Source: Coix lacryma-jobi var. lacryma-jobi (Eukaryota; Streptophyta; Magnoliopsida; Poales; Poaceae). From it: DNA of 64,000 nucleotides. The DNA lies in NCBI GenBank assembly GCA_009763385.1, contig CM019831.1, positions 90,617,845 to 90,681,844 on the forward strand, read 5' to 3'. Below the pieces are notes generated by a model. That model searched no databases. It was not told the origin of the DNA and worked only from the letters and a program-made list of their open reading frames with translations. The position numbers were made by a program, and so were the translations under genes. This document shows positions 11,200 to 21,980 of this stretch, piece by piece (within the stretch, counting starts at the first letter, position 1; the number at the start of each line of letters is the position of its first letter).

Positions 11200-11619
11200 G
11201 TGTGTCAGAAACTCCGATGTGTCTTGCACCCTGCTGTGTGACCATCGTCCAGGAAGAGGCCGATGAGGCCGAAGAATAGTTGTCACCCTCGGGCTGGGTG
11301 ATTATAAGTATCTTTGCTGTTCTCCACTATGTTGCCTATGTCTATTTCTATTGTCAGAACTTGGTTTGTAATAACTGCACCTTAATTTCTATTTGAAAAC
11401 CCTGTTTTGTAAAACTAATGTTATTTAAGTCTTCCGCTTTATTCCGATGTTATTTGTAAAAGTATGCAATGCTGTAAACCGAATTGTGAGGTGATCCTGC
11501 GGACATTGGGCACTGATGTAAGCCCGGTGGCGAACAGGTCTTAATCACATGGAACATGGGTTCGGCTGTCAGAGGTTGACAGGGACATGTGGGCCATGGG
11601 ATTAGGGTCGTTCGTCACA

Positions 11620-12520
11620 CATGGGTGTTGGAAGAGGCTTGGCCTCACCCATATCGAATTTCTCAGAATGCTCTGGTGTACTTGCCTGGTGCACGAACGT
11701 CCCCTCTCGGGATTGCTTGATTTGCAACCCGAGGAAAAAACGTCAACTCACCCATCATGCTCATCTCAAATTCCCTGCTCATAGTATCTGCAAACTTGGC
11801 AACCAAAGCGGTGAGAAGAACCACGAAAATGATTATCAGCCACGTAAATCTGGACCAAGAGTGTGTCACTGCCTTGCTTCAGGAGAAAGAGCGTTTTCTC
11901 CACAATCCCATTTTAAAACCCTTAGCAAGCAAAAAGGTTTTCAACCTATCATACCAGGCTCTAGGGGCTTGTTTCAAACCATACAAAGCTTTGTGAAGTT
12001 TAAAGACATGGTTTGGAAACTTGGGATTTTTGAACCCGGGGGTGTCTCACATACACCTCCTCTTCTATGTAGCGTTTAAGAAGGCACTCTTGACATCCAT
12101 TTGAAAAGTTTAAATCCTTTGGATGCAGCAAAAGCCAAGAGTATCCTAATAGCCTCCAAACGAGCTACAGGAGCAAAAGTCTCCTCATAGTCTATTCCCT
12201 CCTTCTGACTATACCCCTGGGCTACAAGTCTGGCCTTGTTTCTCACAACATGGCCATCTTCTCCCTGTTTGTTTTTGAAAACCCATTTTGTCCCAATAGG
12301 ATGAAACTCAGGAGGAGGAAGTGGAACAAGAAGCCAAACCCGATTTCTCTCAAAGTTTTCTAACTCCTCATTCATGGTATTGACCCAATCCGGATCCGTC
12401 AAAGCGTGTCCAACATCTCGGGGTTCAAAATCAGCAACAAATGCAGAATGAGCAAAGTGAGAGATTTTCCTAGACCGAGTGACGCGATCGTTGATGTCGC
12501 CGATCATCTGTTGAGGCGGG
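11620..12520 (-). pseudogene. pol: SIRE-A reverse transcriptase, N-terminal and middle part
   Basis: On the minus strand the conserved start (HALTDPDWVNTMNEELENFE, then WVFKNKQGEDG, RLVAQGYSQKEGIDYEETFA and VARLEAIRILLAFAASKGF) runs to about 12100. The frame then breaks several times. The catalytic box is at 11835-11846 and reads YVAD instead of YVDD, so one catalytic aspartate is lost. The IIFGG that follows in SIRE-B is changed as well. The fragment ends where CHR1 was inserted. The same region in SIRE-B (37714-38520) is a good intact comparison. Confidence 0.88.
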
Positions 12521-13656
12521 TGTTGGCGTTGGATGTGTCGTGGCGCCTCCCGAGCCGAAGTGGCCTCCCCCTCAACAGCAGCTAGTGCCTCCCGGGTACA
12601 AAAGGTAACGCGCGAGGTGGCGGATCCCATGGCCCCCAAGTGGTCGAAGAAGAGGGATCGGGGGCGTGAGTCATAGTAGAAGCCGCTCTTGCGGCACAGC
12701 AGGTGGAGGGGTGCTGGATCATCCATACCTTCAGCACCCTCGTCCTCATCATCGAAAAGAGGTTCTCCAACTCATGATCACCTGCACGCTCAAAACGAGA
12801 AGAAGGACAAACCATGGTCTCGTCGAAGGTGACATCGGATGTCTCCATGACTCGGTTAGTGTCAAGGTTAAGTACACGATAAGCATGAGTATGAGCGCCA
12901 TAACCCAAAAACACACCGTCTGAAGAACGAGACTCAAATTTGTCCAGGTTGCCTTTCTTGAGTATAAAACAGTGGCAACCAAAAACTCTAAAATAACTCA
13001 CCTTGTGGAGTTTTCCAAAACGCAACTCATAAGAGGTATTTTTCAAGAAAGCTCGAAGAAAAATGCGATTGGAAATATAAACATGCAGTGCTCATAGCTT
13101 CGGCCCAATATCGCCTAGGAGTCCTATGCTCATCGAGCATCGTCCTGGCCATCTCTACAAGGGTCCGATTCTTCCTCTCTACAACACCATTTTGGGGCGG
13201 TGTGTAGGGAGAAGAAAACTGATGCTCCAAACCCAAAGAGTTACAAAACTTCTCAAAATCCAAATTCTTGAATTCGGAACCATTATCACTCCTAATAGCT
13301 CGCATCGAGTTCAAAGGGAAATCGTTCTAACGACGCAAAATCAGATTGCGAGCAAAGGAGAAAGTCTCAGTTTTCTCAGCTAAAAAGAAAACCCACGAAT
13401 ATCTCAAAAAATCGTCAACAACATCAAGCACATACCACTTCCCCCCAAACGAGCTCACCCGAGCCGGACAAACAAGGTCCATGTGCAAAAGCTCTCTAGG
13501 GCGCTTAGTCATGACCTGAGTCACTGGATGGTGGGGAGCGGCAACCATCTTCCCATGTCTACAAGAATGGCAAACAAGATCCTTCTCCATGGATAACTTG
13601 GGCAAACCTCGGATTAGGCCAAGAGAACTAAGTCTTGCAAGCAAGTCGAAGCTCAA
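12521..13656 (-). pseudogene. pol: SIRE-A integrase, frameshifted
   Basis: Minus-strand pieces give the GAG-pre-integrase zinc region (LVCHSCRHGKM near 13560), then LLHMDLVCPARV with the first catalytic Asp, AIRSDNGSEF (about 13285-13305, second Asp), NGVVERKNRTLVEMARTMLDE (about 13130-13190, catalytic Glu) and the C-terminal FGCHCFILKKGNLDKFESRSSDG region. Frames change near 13320 and 13040. An insertion-tolerant Pro/Ser/Thr linker follows before RT. It would join element cDNA to the host chromosome, but this copy is inactive. Confidence 0.87.
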
Positions 13657-13660
13657 ATGT

Positions 13661-14083
13661 CTAGTCTCCTATGCCACTTCCAAAGATCAGAGGAGGAAGG
13701 TCCAGCCACAAGACAACGAGAAATGCCAAAAGACTCCGAGAAATCCGCACGAAAGACTTCCCAACGGGCGAAATCCCACAAACAAGATTGCCCTGAGGAT
13801 CCAAAATGCGATTGTGATTCAGTTTAAAATGAATCTCATAGTCATCATCGAAAAGTTGCGAAACAGAAAGAAGGTTAAAATGCAAGTTAGAAACAAGAGC
13901 AACATCGCGCAACACAAAGTGCTCATTAACTCGCACCGACCCACGAGACAATACCTTACCTTTGCTATTGTCACCGAAGGTGATAAACTCCTTTCCGGCG
14001 ACCGGACTAAGACTGGAGAACCACTTGGAGTTTCTGGTCATGTGCCTCGAACATCCGGAATCCACCAACCAAACGTTCTCCAA
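13661..14083 (-). pseudogene. pol: SIRE-A protease and pre-integrase part
   Basis: The minus-strand frame starts ENVWLVDSGCSRHMT. DSG is the aspartic protease active site and CSRHMT is typical of copia proteases. The frame continues through FITFGDNSKGKV and HFNLLSVSQL and then loses frame near 13670. The catalytic motif is intact. Confidence 0.87.
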
Positions 14084-14097
14084 TCATTTTACCTACA

Positions 14098-16723
14098 TCA
14101 ATAAAAAGACATAGGGTGAGGCATACGGGCCAACACTGGGGTTAGTGAAGTAAGGAGAATACCAGTGTTGGGCCGGCTGCTCAAAAGAACGGTTAGCAGA
14201 AAAACCATTCCTAGCACGCCTACGAGAAGAGCGATCACCACGTTGAGGAAAATGTGGTCCGCTAAGGGAAGAGCGTCCATCGCGATACTCAAAATGCGGT
14301 GGGGGAAAACGCTCAACTACAAAGCCACCGCCACGGGGTCCATAACCTACAACAGCAGGCTCCCGCCGGGTATGACCTCCACGCGACCTAGGCCTAGGAA
14401 CTTGAGGTTTTGGACCTCTAGGCCTAGCAGCACCCCTCTGAACGTTCGACACATGTACATCATGGAAAGGATGGTACATGTCCGGGTTGTTCATCTCCCT
14501 TGCACGACGCATATCTCTCTTGCACCAAAAACAAAACTCACTCAAGTGTCCATCTCTCCCACAATGCTCACAATGGTACCTCACCGCTCTCATAGGGGGT
14601 TGTTGGTACTCACGGTAGTGGGTGTGGATCACTTTGCCCTTCTGTGGCATAAGCTCCTCCTGGATGGGTGGCATGGTGTCAAGCTTGTTCTTGAGGTGGT
14701 TTGGTTTTGGAGCCCATGATTGTTTCTTTGGTGGAGCTCTCGGAGGTTCAACAAAGACCCCATCCTTGGTGTTAGGCTTGAGAGGCTCTTTGGGTGGAAT
14801 CTTGGTAAGCTTGGGAGTAGTGGTGGAGTTGGGCTTCTCACATGGGTCAAGACCACTCGACTCTCCAATCTTCCCAAAAGACAAAACATCAACACCCGGA
14901 GCAAAACCTACACCTGGACCTCTAGCAGCTCGCTTGAATTGGGAGATCATCATCCCGAGCTGTGGCTCACCACTAGACACCCATGACAAGATGCTCCGAA
15001 GGTATGTGTTTTCCTCCTCGGTTTGCATCTTGTCATGCTTCACGTTAGCGATCTCCATCTCCAAACCCTCACAAAGAACACACCTAGCCACACATGTGCT
15101 ACCTGAGTTGGCCTCTTCAAGAGACACAATCTTGGCATTCTTCTCTGCCAACTCAGATTGCAAGCCTGCACAGGACTTGCACGCACCCAACAGCGAAGAT
15201 CTAGCCTTCAGCTCATCCACCTCTCCTACCAACGCAACATACTTACCTCTCAAAGTGAGAAGGTCAGTCATGTGCGTGGTGCACATTTCACACTCCTCCT
15301 CATCTATGACAACTACGGTGGACTTGACAGATTCAAGTTCCTTCACCGTATCCTCCCACTTCTGCCTAAACTACTTGCGCTCTCTAGCAGCACGCCTAAG
15401 CAACTTATCCTCACTAAGAAGCGCGGCAGTAAGTTTCTCGACCTCGGCAGAAAGCTCGTCGGGGGTCTGAGATACCTGGGAGGTGTCGTCGTCGTCGTCG
15501 TCGTTCTGAGGAGTGTTCTCCAGCTCGTCGTCGACCTCCTTGCCGAGAGCCATGGTGCAGAAGCCCTCGTCGTCGGCGAAGAAGCAGAGGCCGTTCAGCT
15601 TGTCCTCGATCCTCTTCTTCTTCTCGGACTCGTCGTCGCTGGAGACAGCGGAGTCGTCGTCCGAGTCATTAACGTCGCTGAGCGTGGCGAAGAAAGCACG
15701 CTGCTCAGCCTGAGCCTTCTCCAAGTACTTCGTCTTGATGTACTCTTTGTCGAAGCCGCCCTTCCGCTTGTGCTTCGCGGGGACATACTTCTTCTTGCAT
15801 TTGCCGGAGTCGTACTTGTGCCCATGATCCGCCTTGCCGAAGGTGTGCTTGTTGTTCTTCGGGCAATTGGCGATGAAGTGGTTGGGATCACCGCACTCAA
15901 AGCATCCTGAGCGTCCTCCTCCGCGGCGATGGTTCATGCGGTTGTTGTGGAACCGCGAGAACCGGTTGGCGAGCATAGCCAGCTCGTCATCCCCCATGAA
16001 CTCCAGCTGCTCCTCTGTGATAGAAAGAAGTGAAGACAAAGCAAAGCCTCCAGAGGAGTTAACAGAAGAGCCAGAAAGCAAAGCCATCGACGGGCCAGAA
16101 GGATTTTCATAAGAAGCCCTCGCCATGGCATCGATCTCACTGGACTTGAGCTTACTAAAGAGCTCGTCACACATGAGGGTCTCATAGTTAGGCGATTCGA
16201 TGATCGCCTGAACCTTGGAATCCCACACCGACCGATCGAGAGTATGCAAAAGCTTCAAAGTTCTCTCATGATCGTCGAAAGGCAACAGCTCCATGTTAGC
16301 CCTCATCCTGTTGACAATCACCTGAAAACGAGCGAATAAACTCTCTATGCTCTCGCCAGACATATGTCGAAAGTTCTCGTACTCTCGCTTGTGCGACTCG
16401 TAGAGATGGGTTTTGACTTGAGAGGTTCCCTCATGGAAACGCATGAGGGATGCCCAAATCTCCCGAGCCGTAGCGAGGTGAGAAACACGATCAAACTCCA
16501 TCATGCTCAAACATGAGAAAAGAGCATTACAGGCTCGGCTATTGGCATCGTGATCATCGATCTGACGCTGAGTCACACGAGCAGCCAAGACCACGTAATC
16601 GGCAGAGTTGCAAATATCCGAAATGGAAGCACCCATACTCTGCAGAAAGGCCGACATGCGTATCTTCCAATACGCATAGTTCGTCCCATCGAAAAACGGC
16701 GGTTTGCCCACGCCGCGATCCAT
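14098..16723 (-). pseudogene. gag: SIRE-A gag, one in-frame stop and a terminal frameshift
   Basis: The start is the ATG at 16723 (MDRGVGKPPFFDGTNYAYW), 47 bases inside the PBS. Order: capsid-like domain (residues 1-230), Ser-rich linker, zinc knuckle CFECGDPNHFIANC (about 15862-15905), Lys-rich stretch, acidic stretch, then a coiled coil with spaced CxxC motifs (CEMC about 15287-15298, CKSC about 15177-15188, CVLC about 15075-15086). A second knuckle, CEHCGRDGHLSEFC (about 14533-14575), precedes an Arg/Pro/Gly-rich tail. A TAG at 15371-15373 interrupts the frame, which continues unchanged on the other side. Near the end the frame shifts, and an alternative frame ends in SFY-stop at 14098, the position equivalent to the SIRE-B gag stop. 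Confidence 0.88.
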
Positions 16724-16769
16724 GTCGCCTTCTGTGGATCTGGAACCGGCTAAGGTGGAAGATCCTTAA

Positions 16770-16784
16770 CCCGCTCCGATACCA
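16770..16784 (-). other. SIRE-A primer-binding site
   Basis: The minus strand reads TGGTATCGGAGCGGG, complementary to initiator tRNA-Met with small changes, two bases from the LTR end at 16787. Confidence 0.9.
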
Positions 16785-17059
16785 ATTGAAGGACCGAGAA
16801 TGCTACCAGAAAGCGACCAGAGGGGGGGTGAATGGGAGCTTCAAAAATTCCTTTTGGAAACTTTTGGCCACTGTCCCGAGAATCACCTCAAAAGCAAACC
16901 CTAGAGCTCGTAAGTGTCGACGACCCTAGAGATAGGGTGGATGCTTCCAAGAAGCACAGCGAGACACATTACGACTCTAGAAACCCAACGCAAAAGCCAG
17001 AAATCAAAACCGACAACGGACGAACGAACCACGAACGAAACTGTGCGAAAACAGTCGCA

Positions 17060-17320
17060 TCGGACGCTGGTCTGCGTCCGATGGCTCAGCACCGGACGCG
17101 TCCGATGCAAACAGGACCTTACTGGACAGGCATCGGACGCTGCTACAGTACAACCCTAGCGTCCGATGCTTGACCCCCGGCGCGTCCGATGGCAACGGAC
17201 GCTCTGATGGTCAGCGTCCGATGCTCCTTAAAGAGCACTGTCAGACGACACGTGGCACCGGACGCTCCGATGGAAAACGACTCAGCGTCCGATGCTCAAG
17301 AACACAGCGTCCGATGGTCC
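17060..17320. repeat. Short motif array (CATCGGACGC type) in SIRE-A LTR
   Basis: About ten copies of GCGTCCGATG or its complement CATCGGACGC, in both orientations and unevenly spaced, occupy the part of the LTR between the transcribed TATA side and the PBS. The SIRE-B LTRs have a different motif (CGGACTGTCCG) in the same place. Confidence 0.85.
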
Positions 17321-18094
17321 CGATACTGCACTGTTCTTTCGCGAAATCCACTCGATCTCCTCCGAATCAAAAGCACTAGGGCTCAAACTTGGTATGAGGA
17401 GTCTCAAGGAGGTTAGTGAGCTATCCCTAGGAATCATGGCTCGCATCTAGCTCCAAATCGATGGATTGGAAGAAATCGGGACTAAGGGAGCAAAACCGAT
17501 CCAAAACGAAAATCAACCGATCTACTAGGTCGTGAGGTTAGGGATGAATTCCTTCGGTGGAAAGAAGTGCCTCACGATCTAGAACAACTTGGTTCAAACG
17601 GATTTCCAAAAGACGCACCAAGCAAAGAGATCGATCGACGGGAAAAACGTGGAGAAAAGTAATCCGCGAAGAACACGAACAAAACGCGAATCACAACCAC
17701 GAATTTGCAACCGTGTGTCTACCACACGCTACAACAGTGAGGTTACGGCCTCACTTCCTCAAAATCTCCAGTACACAGAGGTATGGTTCTCTGCGGATCT
17801 CAGCTAGCTATAGCAGGGGATTGGGAGAGCAGGAAACCCTAGAAGCAAAGAGCAAAATGACTAAGATAGAATGGGAGGAGGGTGTCTCCCTCTACTTATC
17901 CTAATTTCTAATTCCTACTCTACCCCTCAACTAATTACAGAGCGAACCACCTAAACCCTAGGGTTATTCTGGACCAACTCGGGTAGGTGGTGATCCGACG
18001 GCCACGCCCGCACAACTGGTAGCGTTGCCTCGACGCAACCTCACCGATCGCCGCCACGTGCCGCCTCCGCTCTGCTTGACCTTTTCCTGGACGT

Positions 18095-18345
18095 CGCACC
18101 CCCAGTTTTGTGGCCCAAACCGGGAAACCAGCCTTCGCAGCCAACCCCCTAGTTTTGAGGCCCAAACCGGGAAACCAACCATCCATGGCCTGAGTTTTGA
18201 GGCCCAAACTCAGCAAACCCGCAGCACCCAGGTTTTGAGGCCCAAACCTGGAAACCGTCCTCAGCCTGAGTTTTGTGGCCAAACTCGAAAACCATCCGCG
18301 CCCAGGTTTTGAGGCCCAAACCTGGAAACCGTCCACCCGATGGTT
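18095..18345. repeat. Minisatellite with near-palindromic TTTTGAGGCCCAAAC core
   Basis: Six or seven units of about 35-45 bp each carry TTTTGAGGCCCAAAC or TTTTGTGGCCCAAAC, an imperfect dyad centred on GGCC. Flanking bases vary in matching pairs, so each unit can fold. The same array is at 23315-23560, 25310-25545, 31585-31735 (other strand), 34515-34735 and 49755-49980. Confidence 0.85.
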
Positions 18346-18714
18346 TTTCTCTGGCTCTACCACCAAACCGAAGCTGTAGAGGGGATGCACCGCCCGTGCA
18401 CCCCGTCCACCGACATATGTTCCCAAGTCCTCGACTCAAGCAACACATGACCGCAAGTCTTCGCTCGTCGCTGTCCCAGGCTGTCAGCCACCACAGCTGA
18501 TCCTTGGGCCACCGGTCCCTCAGTCCAAGCCTCATGTCCGCCCTTCGCCACTCTCGGTCCATCGGCCCGGCACGTCTCTACTTGACCTTCACCTTGCCTC
18601 TGATCACTATATCCGTGCTCGACACCTGCACAACACAAGCCAAAGAACATGCGCATCATCCCAGTTGACAATCACTCATCACTCAGAGACTTGGCATACA
18701 CCCATGTATCCGCA

Positions 18715-20363
18715 GAGACTGTGGAGCGGATTTTGGAGAAACATCTGTAGTACTCCCGCATTGTCTCGTTTTTCTGCTGTTTGTAGGTTCTGAGCTTGGA
18801 TCGAGGGTCCGATCATTCTGGGACGCCCACAAAGTTCTCTATAAAAATGCGGTGAAGCTGTTCCTAGGATTCGACGGACTTGGGCTTAAGCCTGTCAAAC
18901 CATGCAAGGGGCATTGTCTCTAGAGCCATGGGGAGAAATAGTGCCTTTACGCCGTTGGTTCCTCCTGTTAACTCAACTGCTTGAGCATACAGCCTGAGCC
19001 ACCGCTTGGGTTCTGTCTTCCCATCGTACTTTGAGTAGATCCCTGGTTTGAACTTTCGTGGGAACGGGACTGCTCGGAGTCTTTGGGAGAAACAGGGGAA
19101 ACGATCGACTGTGTCAGATGCAAGAATGTTGACTCCTCGGTATGATGATTCGGCTCCTCCCTCAGCTTGGTCGGGTACCCGGTTGCCCAGTCGACTCCTT
19201 GCTGGAGCCCGGCCGAGCCGCTCATGCACAGGTCGCCTTTGGCTGGGGTGAGATGAATCTCGTTCGTCGGCTAAGGACTCAAGGTTTCGACCCTTGAGCT
19301 GTAGTGCGATGGTCTGAAGCATGATCAACCGTCGTTCTTCATCAGGGGTGCAGTTGTCCTTGGCTTGCATCTCCGTGGCTAAGGCTAAGATGTTTTGGTA
19401 GGGTGTATGGTAGACTTTGTGACCAGCTACTCTCATGAATTCAGGTTCGAGGTTGCGTGAGCAATCGGCTCGTCGGCGATTACGATCGTCGTGAGACTGA
19501 ATTTTCTAGTCTCTGTCTTGACGAGCTTGGCGCTCAGCTTCTTCTTCCAGACGCCTTTGATGATTGTATTCCTCTAGCCGCACATTGTAGCGCTCCATGG
19601 CCTCTTTTCGATGCGTTGCCCGTCTTCTGCGAGCGTCTTTGGCCTGATTCCTTCTTACTCTTTCTTCCTTCATTGACTCGGTTTCTCCGTGTCCTTCTGG
19701 GTCATTATCAGATATCATACTCAAGGTTTCGTCGTCTAGGAGGACATCTGGAGGAGTTGGAGGTCGTAGAGATGACTGGTATCCTGCCATGAAGACTTCA
19801 CGAGTGTAGCCTTGGTTTGTTGATCCCGGTGTAACCGACTCCAAAGTAGAGGCACTGGAGTTTAGCTCTGTTGAGGTATCGTGTTCCTCAAAGGGGAGCT
19901 GATGTCCGTGTTGGTACGGCAGAATCTGGTCGATTGTGCCAATCAATCTAGCCGGGGCTGGTTGTATTGGCCAATGGACAATGTTGCCTTCCTCGGTTGA
20001 GCTGAAAACAAGTCCCTGCTGAGCTCCTGTCAGCGGGATCTGTTGAAGCTTTTTGAATTTTGGTCCAATCAGCTCTTGGAAGTTCTCTGCCAAGTTGCAC
20101 AGTCCAAAGGGAATATGATGTGTGGAGTCCGAGTCCTTCCTAGATCGAGAAGTCGTATCGGAGTAGGAGTCGGATGACTTTGCGTGGTCCCCAGATTCTT
20201 GCGATCCTTGGATTGTGAGGTTTGTTAGATCCCGAGTGAGATGATCTATCTTTGGTGTGGCTTGCGCTTCTGATTCAGGTTGAAGTCGTCGATGTAGTCT
20301 CCCTTGATCATCCGCAATGCAAGTCCACGAGCCAAAAACAAAAATTGATCCCGCCGAGAACAT
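18715..20363 (-). pseudogene. gag: TAT-1 gag, in-frame stops, 3' end lost
   Basis: The minus-strand start used is the ATG at 20363, though the frame is open upstream to the PBS. A long low-complexity N-terminal part with an Arg/Glu-rich segment (SMKEERVRRNQAKDARRRRA and on) is followed by the Tat-type gag domain, recognised from FKPGIYSKYDGKTEPKRWLR (about 18995-19055), LFLPMALETMPLAWF (about 18900-18945) and a YKQQKNETMREYY segment (about 18745-18785). Stops at 19506 (TAG) and 18864 (TAG), plus another near 18800, lie in one continuous frame without indels. The capsid-nucleocapsid end and all of pol are missing. Confidence 0.82.
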
Positions 20364-20407
20364 GTTGAAGTGGTTCGTCGAGCTCTTGATTGCGGAATCG
20401 CCGAGAG

Positions 20408-20425
20408 CCCCTACCTGGCGCGCCA
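20408..20425 (-). other. TAT-1 primer-binding site
   Basis: The minus strand reads TGGCGCGCCAGGTAGGGG, two bases from the LTR end (CACCGACA). It is the PBS class seen in many grass Tat-type elements. Confidence 0.85.
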
Positions 20426-20427
20426 GC

Positions 20428-21980
20428 TGTCGGTGTTTGTTAACCGGCAACTCATCTTGAAGGATCTCAGACGATTTGTTCGGTGGGGATCGGCGTTCGT
20501 AGAACCCGACGAGTACGCAAGGACAGCGATTTATACTGGTTCAAGCCGCTTAGTAGCGTAATACCTTACGTCTAGTGTGGCGTGTGCCTTGTGTTATGAT
20601 TCAAGATTCAATGATAGGGGTCGATGCCTGCTTCCCCTTATATATCCAGGTGAAGCACAGCATACCCTGAGTCCTAGTCAGTTACAATCAGAGGAGTCCT
20701 ATTCTAATTACAAGACTTCCTTTAAGAACTCGACAAAGTTACAATGAGAGTCCTAATCCATGTACACTTCGTATCAAGTCTTCGGATCTCCCGTGTTGCC
20801 CAGGGTTAGTCGGAGTAATCATCTTCTGATCATATCTCTGACATCTCGGTTCGTCACCAAAGGACAAAGTCAACCAAACGTAAGGTTGAGACATTCGTTA
20901 ATTCGATGTGATGAACGAGAATGTCGGTTCGGTGGATGAAAGAAATCCTCCACAGCCACCGACAATCTCGAAAGCCTGCGGGCAATACAAAACCGACTCT
21001 CCAACAAAATGAGAGGGTGGAACAAAAGCCTGCGGGCAATACAAAACCGACCCTCCAACAAAACGAGAGGGCCGAACGAAAGCCTGCGGACAATACAAAA
21101 CTGACCCTCCAACAAAATGAGAGGGCCGAACGAAAGCCTGCGGGCAATACAAAACCGACCCTCCAACAAAACGAGAGGGCAGAACGAAAGCCTGCGGGCA
21201 ATACAAAATCGACCCTCCAACAAAACGAGAGGGCGGAACGAAAGCCTGCGGGCAATACAAAATCGACCCTCCAACAAAACGAGAGGACGGAACGAAAGCC
21301 CGCGGGAAATGCAAAACCAAGCCTCCAACAAAACGAGAGGGCGGAACGAAAGTCCGCGGGAAATACAAACACGACCCTACAACAAAACGAGGGCAGAACA
21401 AAAGCCTATGGGCGTTGCAAACCAACCCTCCAGCAAAATGGGAGGACGACAGCGAAGGTCAAGCTGAGCAACCCTCATGGGATCCCCGCTGTCAGGAAGG
21501 ACAAATAGCAGCCTTCAGTCGGTGCAAAACTTAAACGCCATCTTAACTTTTCACCTACCAAAAAACCACAAGTACAGCCAAAACAATAAATGTAGAGTCC
21601 TCTCACCACACAGGCAGGTCAATATAAATAGACACCAAAGCGCAAACCACCCAACCATCCAAAGCCGCCAAATCCTTTCAAGTGTCAATCCCGAAAAGCC
21701 CACACAAGAAGCATAGTGCGAATAGGAAGCATCAGGAACCAAGGGCTTCGCTTTGATGATTGTGTCATCGGCATCGCATTTAGACAGCATCACCAATCCA
21801 GTAACTTTAGGCAAAAGCCTTATCGAGTGGCATGTCCATCTCAAACCACAGCTAGAAGACGAACAAAAGCAAGCACGCTGTCCGATGACAATAAGAGCAA
21901 TATCGCAGACATAGCCGGTTGTAATCCTCCCCGTCGCACTTGTAAAGTTACTTTCGTTAACCAATTTTTCAAGTACAACA
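20428..21980 (-). repeat. TAT-1 5' LTR
   Basis: On the plus strand it begins TGTCGGTGTTTGTTAACCGG, and on the minus strand it would start TGTTGTACTTGAAAAATTGG. A minus-strand TATA (tatataagg, 20638-20646) supports the orientation. The outer terminus at 21980 may be natural or may just be where the next Sirevirus LTR begins, since the two abut without a visible target duplication. A plus-strand TATAAATA is at 21623-21630. Confidence 0.72.
20965..21440. repeat. 54-bp tandem array in TAT-1 LTR, about 8-9 units
   Basis: Each unit contains cctgcgggcaatacaaaacc followed by gaccctccaacaaaacgaga. The period is 54 bp (18 codons), so all frames without a stop in the unit stay open across the array on both strands. 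This explains the long repetitive frames there. The last units are shorter and more diverged. Confidence 0.9.

Larger units (their letters stand above)
1..11619 (+). mobile_element. CHR1, Ty3/gypsy chromovirus (Tekay-like), 5' LTR cut by window edge
   Basis: Bases 1-1768 repeat almost exactly at 9849-11619, which marks them as the two LTRs of one element. Between them lie a PBS matching initiator tRNA-Met, a 5' extra ORF, gag with a zinc knuckle, protease, RT, RNase H, integrase and a chromodomain-like end, then a polypurine tract. This gene order and the C-terminal chromodomain fit chromoviruses, probably the Tekay/Del branch because of the very long LTR. The base following the 3' LTR continues SIRE-A pol, so CHR1 inserted into that gene. 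The expected 5-bp target duplication (catgg after 11619) cannot be checked because the left flank is outside the window. Coding genes are broken, so this copy cannot move alone. Confidence 0.9.
7446..11619 (+). repeat. CHR1 3' LTR, 4174 bp
   Basis: It begins TGTAACACC after the polypurine tract and ends GTCACA. Its last 1.77 kb equals bases 1-1768. The layout is an AT-rich first part (7446-8110), a very GC/CpG-rich block (about 8120-9350) containing a possible TATA (ctataagaa, about 8449) and a 36-bp minisatellite, an AT-rich part (9360-9850), and the conserved end module. The open frames in the GC block (for example 8049-8501) run on both strands and look like composition effects, not genes. 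Confidence 0.92.
11620..18714 (-). mobile_element. SIRE-A, Ty1/copia Sirevirus, 3' end removed by CHR1 insertion
   Basis: Read on the minus strand from the right: 5' LTR (truncated at its outer end), PBS, gag, protease, integrase and RT, stopping at 11620 where CHR1 begins. The integrase-before-RT order is diagnostic for Ty1/copia. The long gag with two zinc knuckles and a coiled coil, and the sequence match to SIRE-B, place it in the Sirevirus group. RNase H and the 3' LTR lie beyond CHR1, outside the window. Confidence 0.9.
16787..18714 (-). repeat. SIRE-A 5' LTR, outer end lost
   Basis: On the plus strand it starts TGAAGGACC, i.e. the LTR ends GGTCCTTCA next to the PBS. It resembles 21981-23590 and 24470-25880 and, more distantly, the SIRE-B LTRs. 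From about 18710 the sequence becomes Tat gag (TAT-1), so the outer terminus is missing or diverged. Confidence 0.82.
18715..21980 (-). mobile_element. TAT-1, Ty3/gypsy Tat-type fragment
   Basis: Minus-strand order from the right: LTR (20428-21980), PBS of the TGGCGCGCCAGGTAGGGG type used by many Tat-lineage elements, and gag running left until it is cut at 18715 against the SIRE-A LTR. No pol remains. The right edge abuts a Sirevirus LTR terminus at 21981 directly. Confidence 0.82.

Noticed and set aside
17060..17320. Regular short repeats that could suggest a CRISPR-like array
   Set aside because: Spacing is irregular, motifs occur in both orientations, and they lie inside a plant retrotransposon LTR.
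20854..21508. Long repetitive proteins on both strands
   Set aside because: Produced by the 54-bp tandem array, whose period is a multiple of three.
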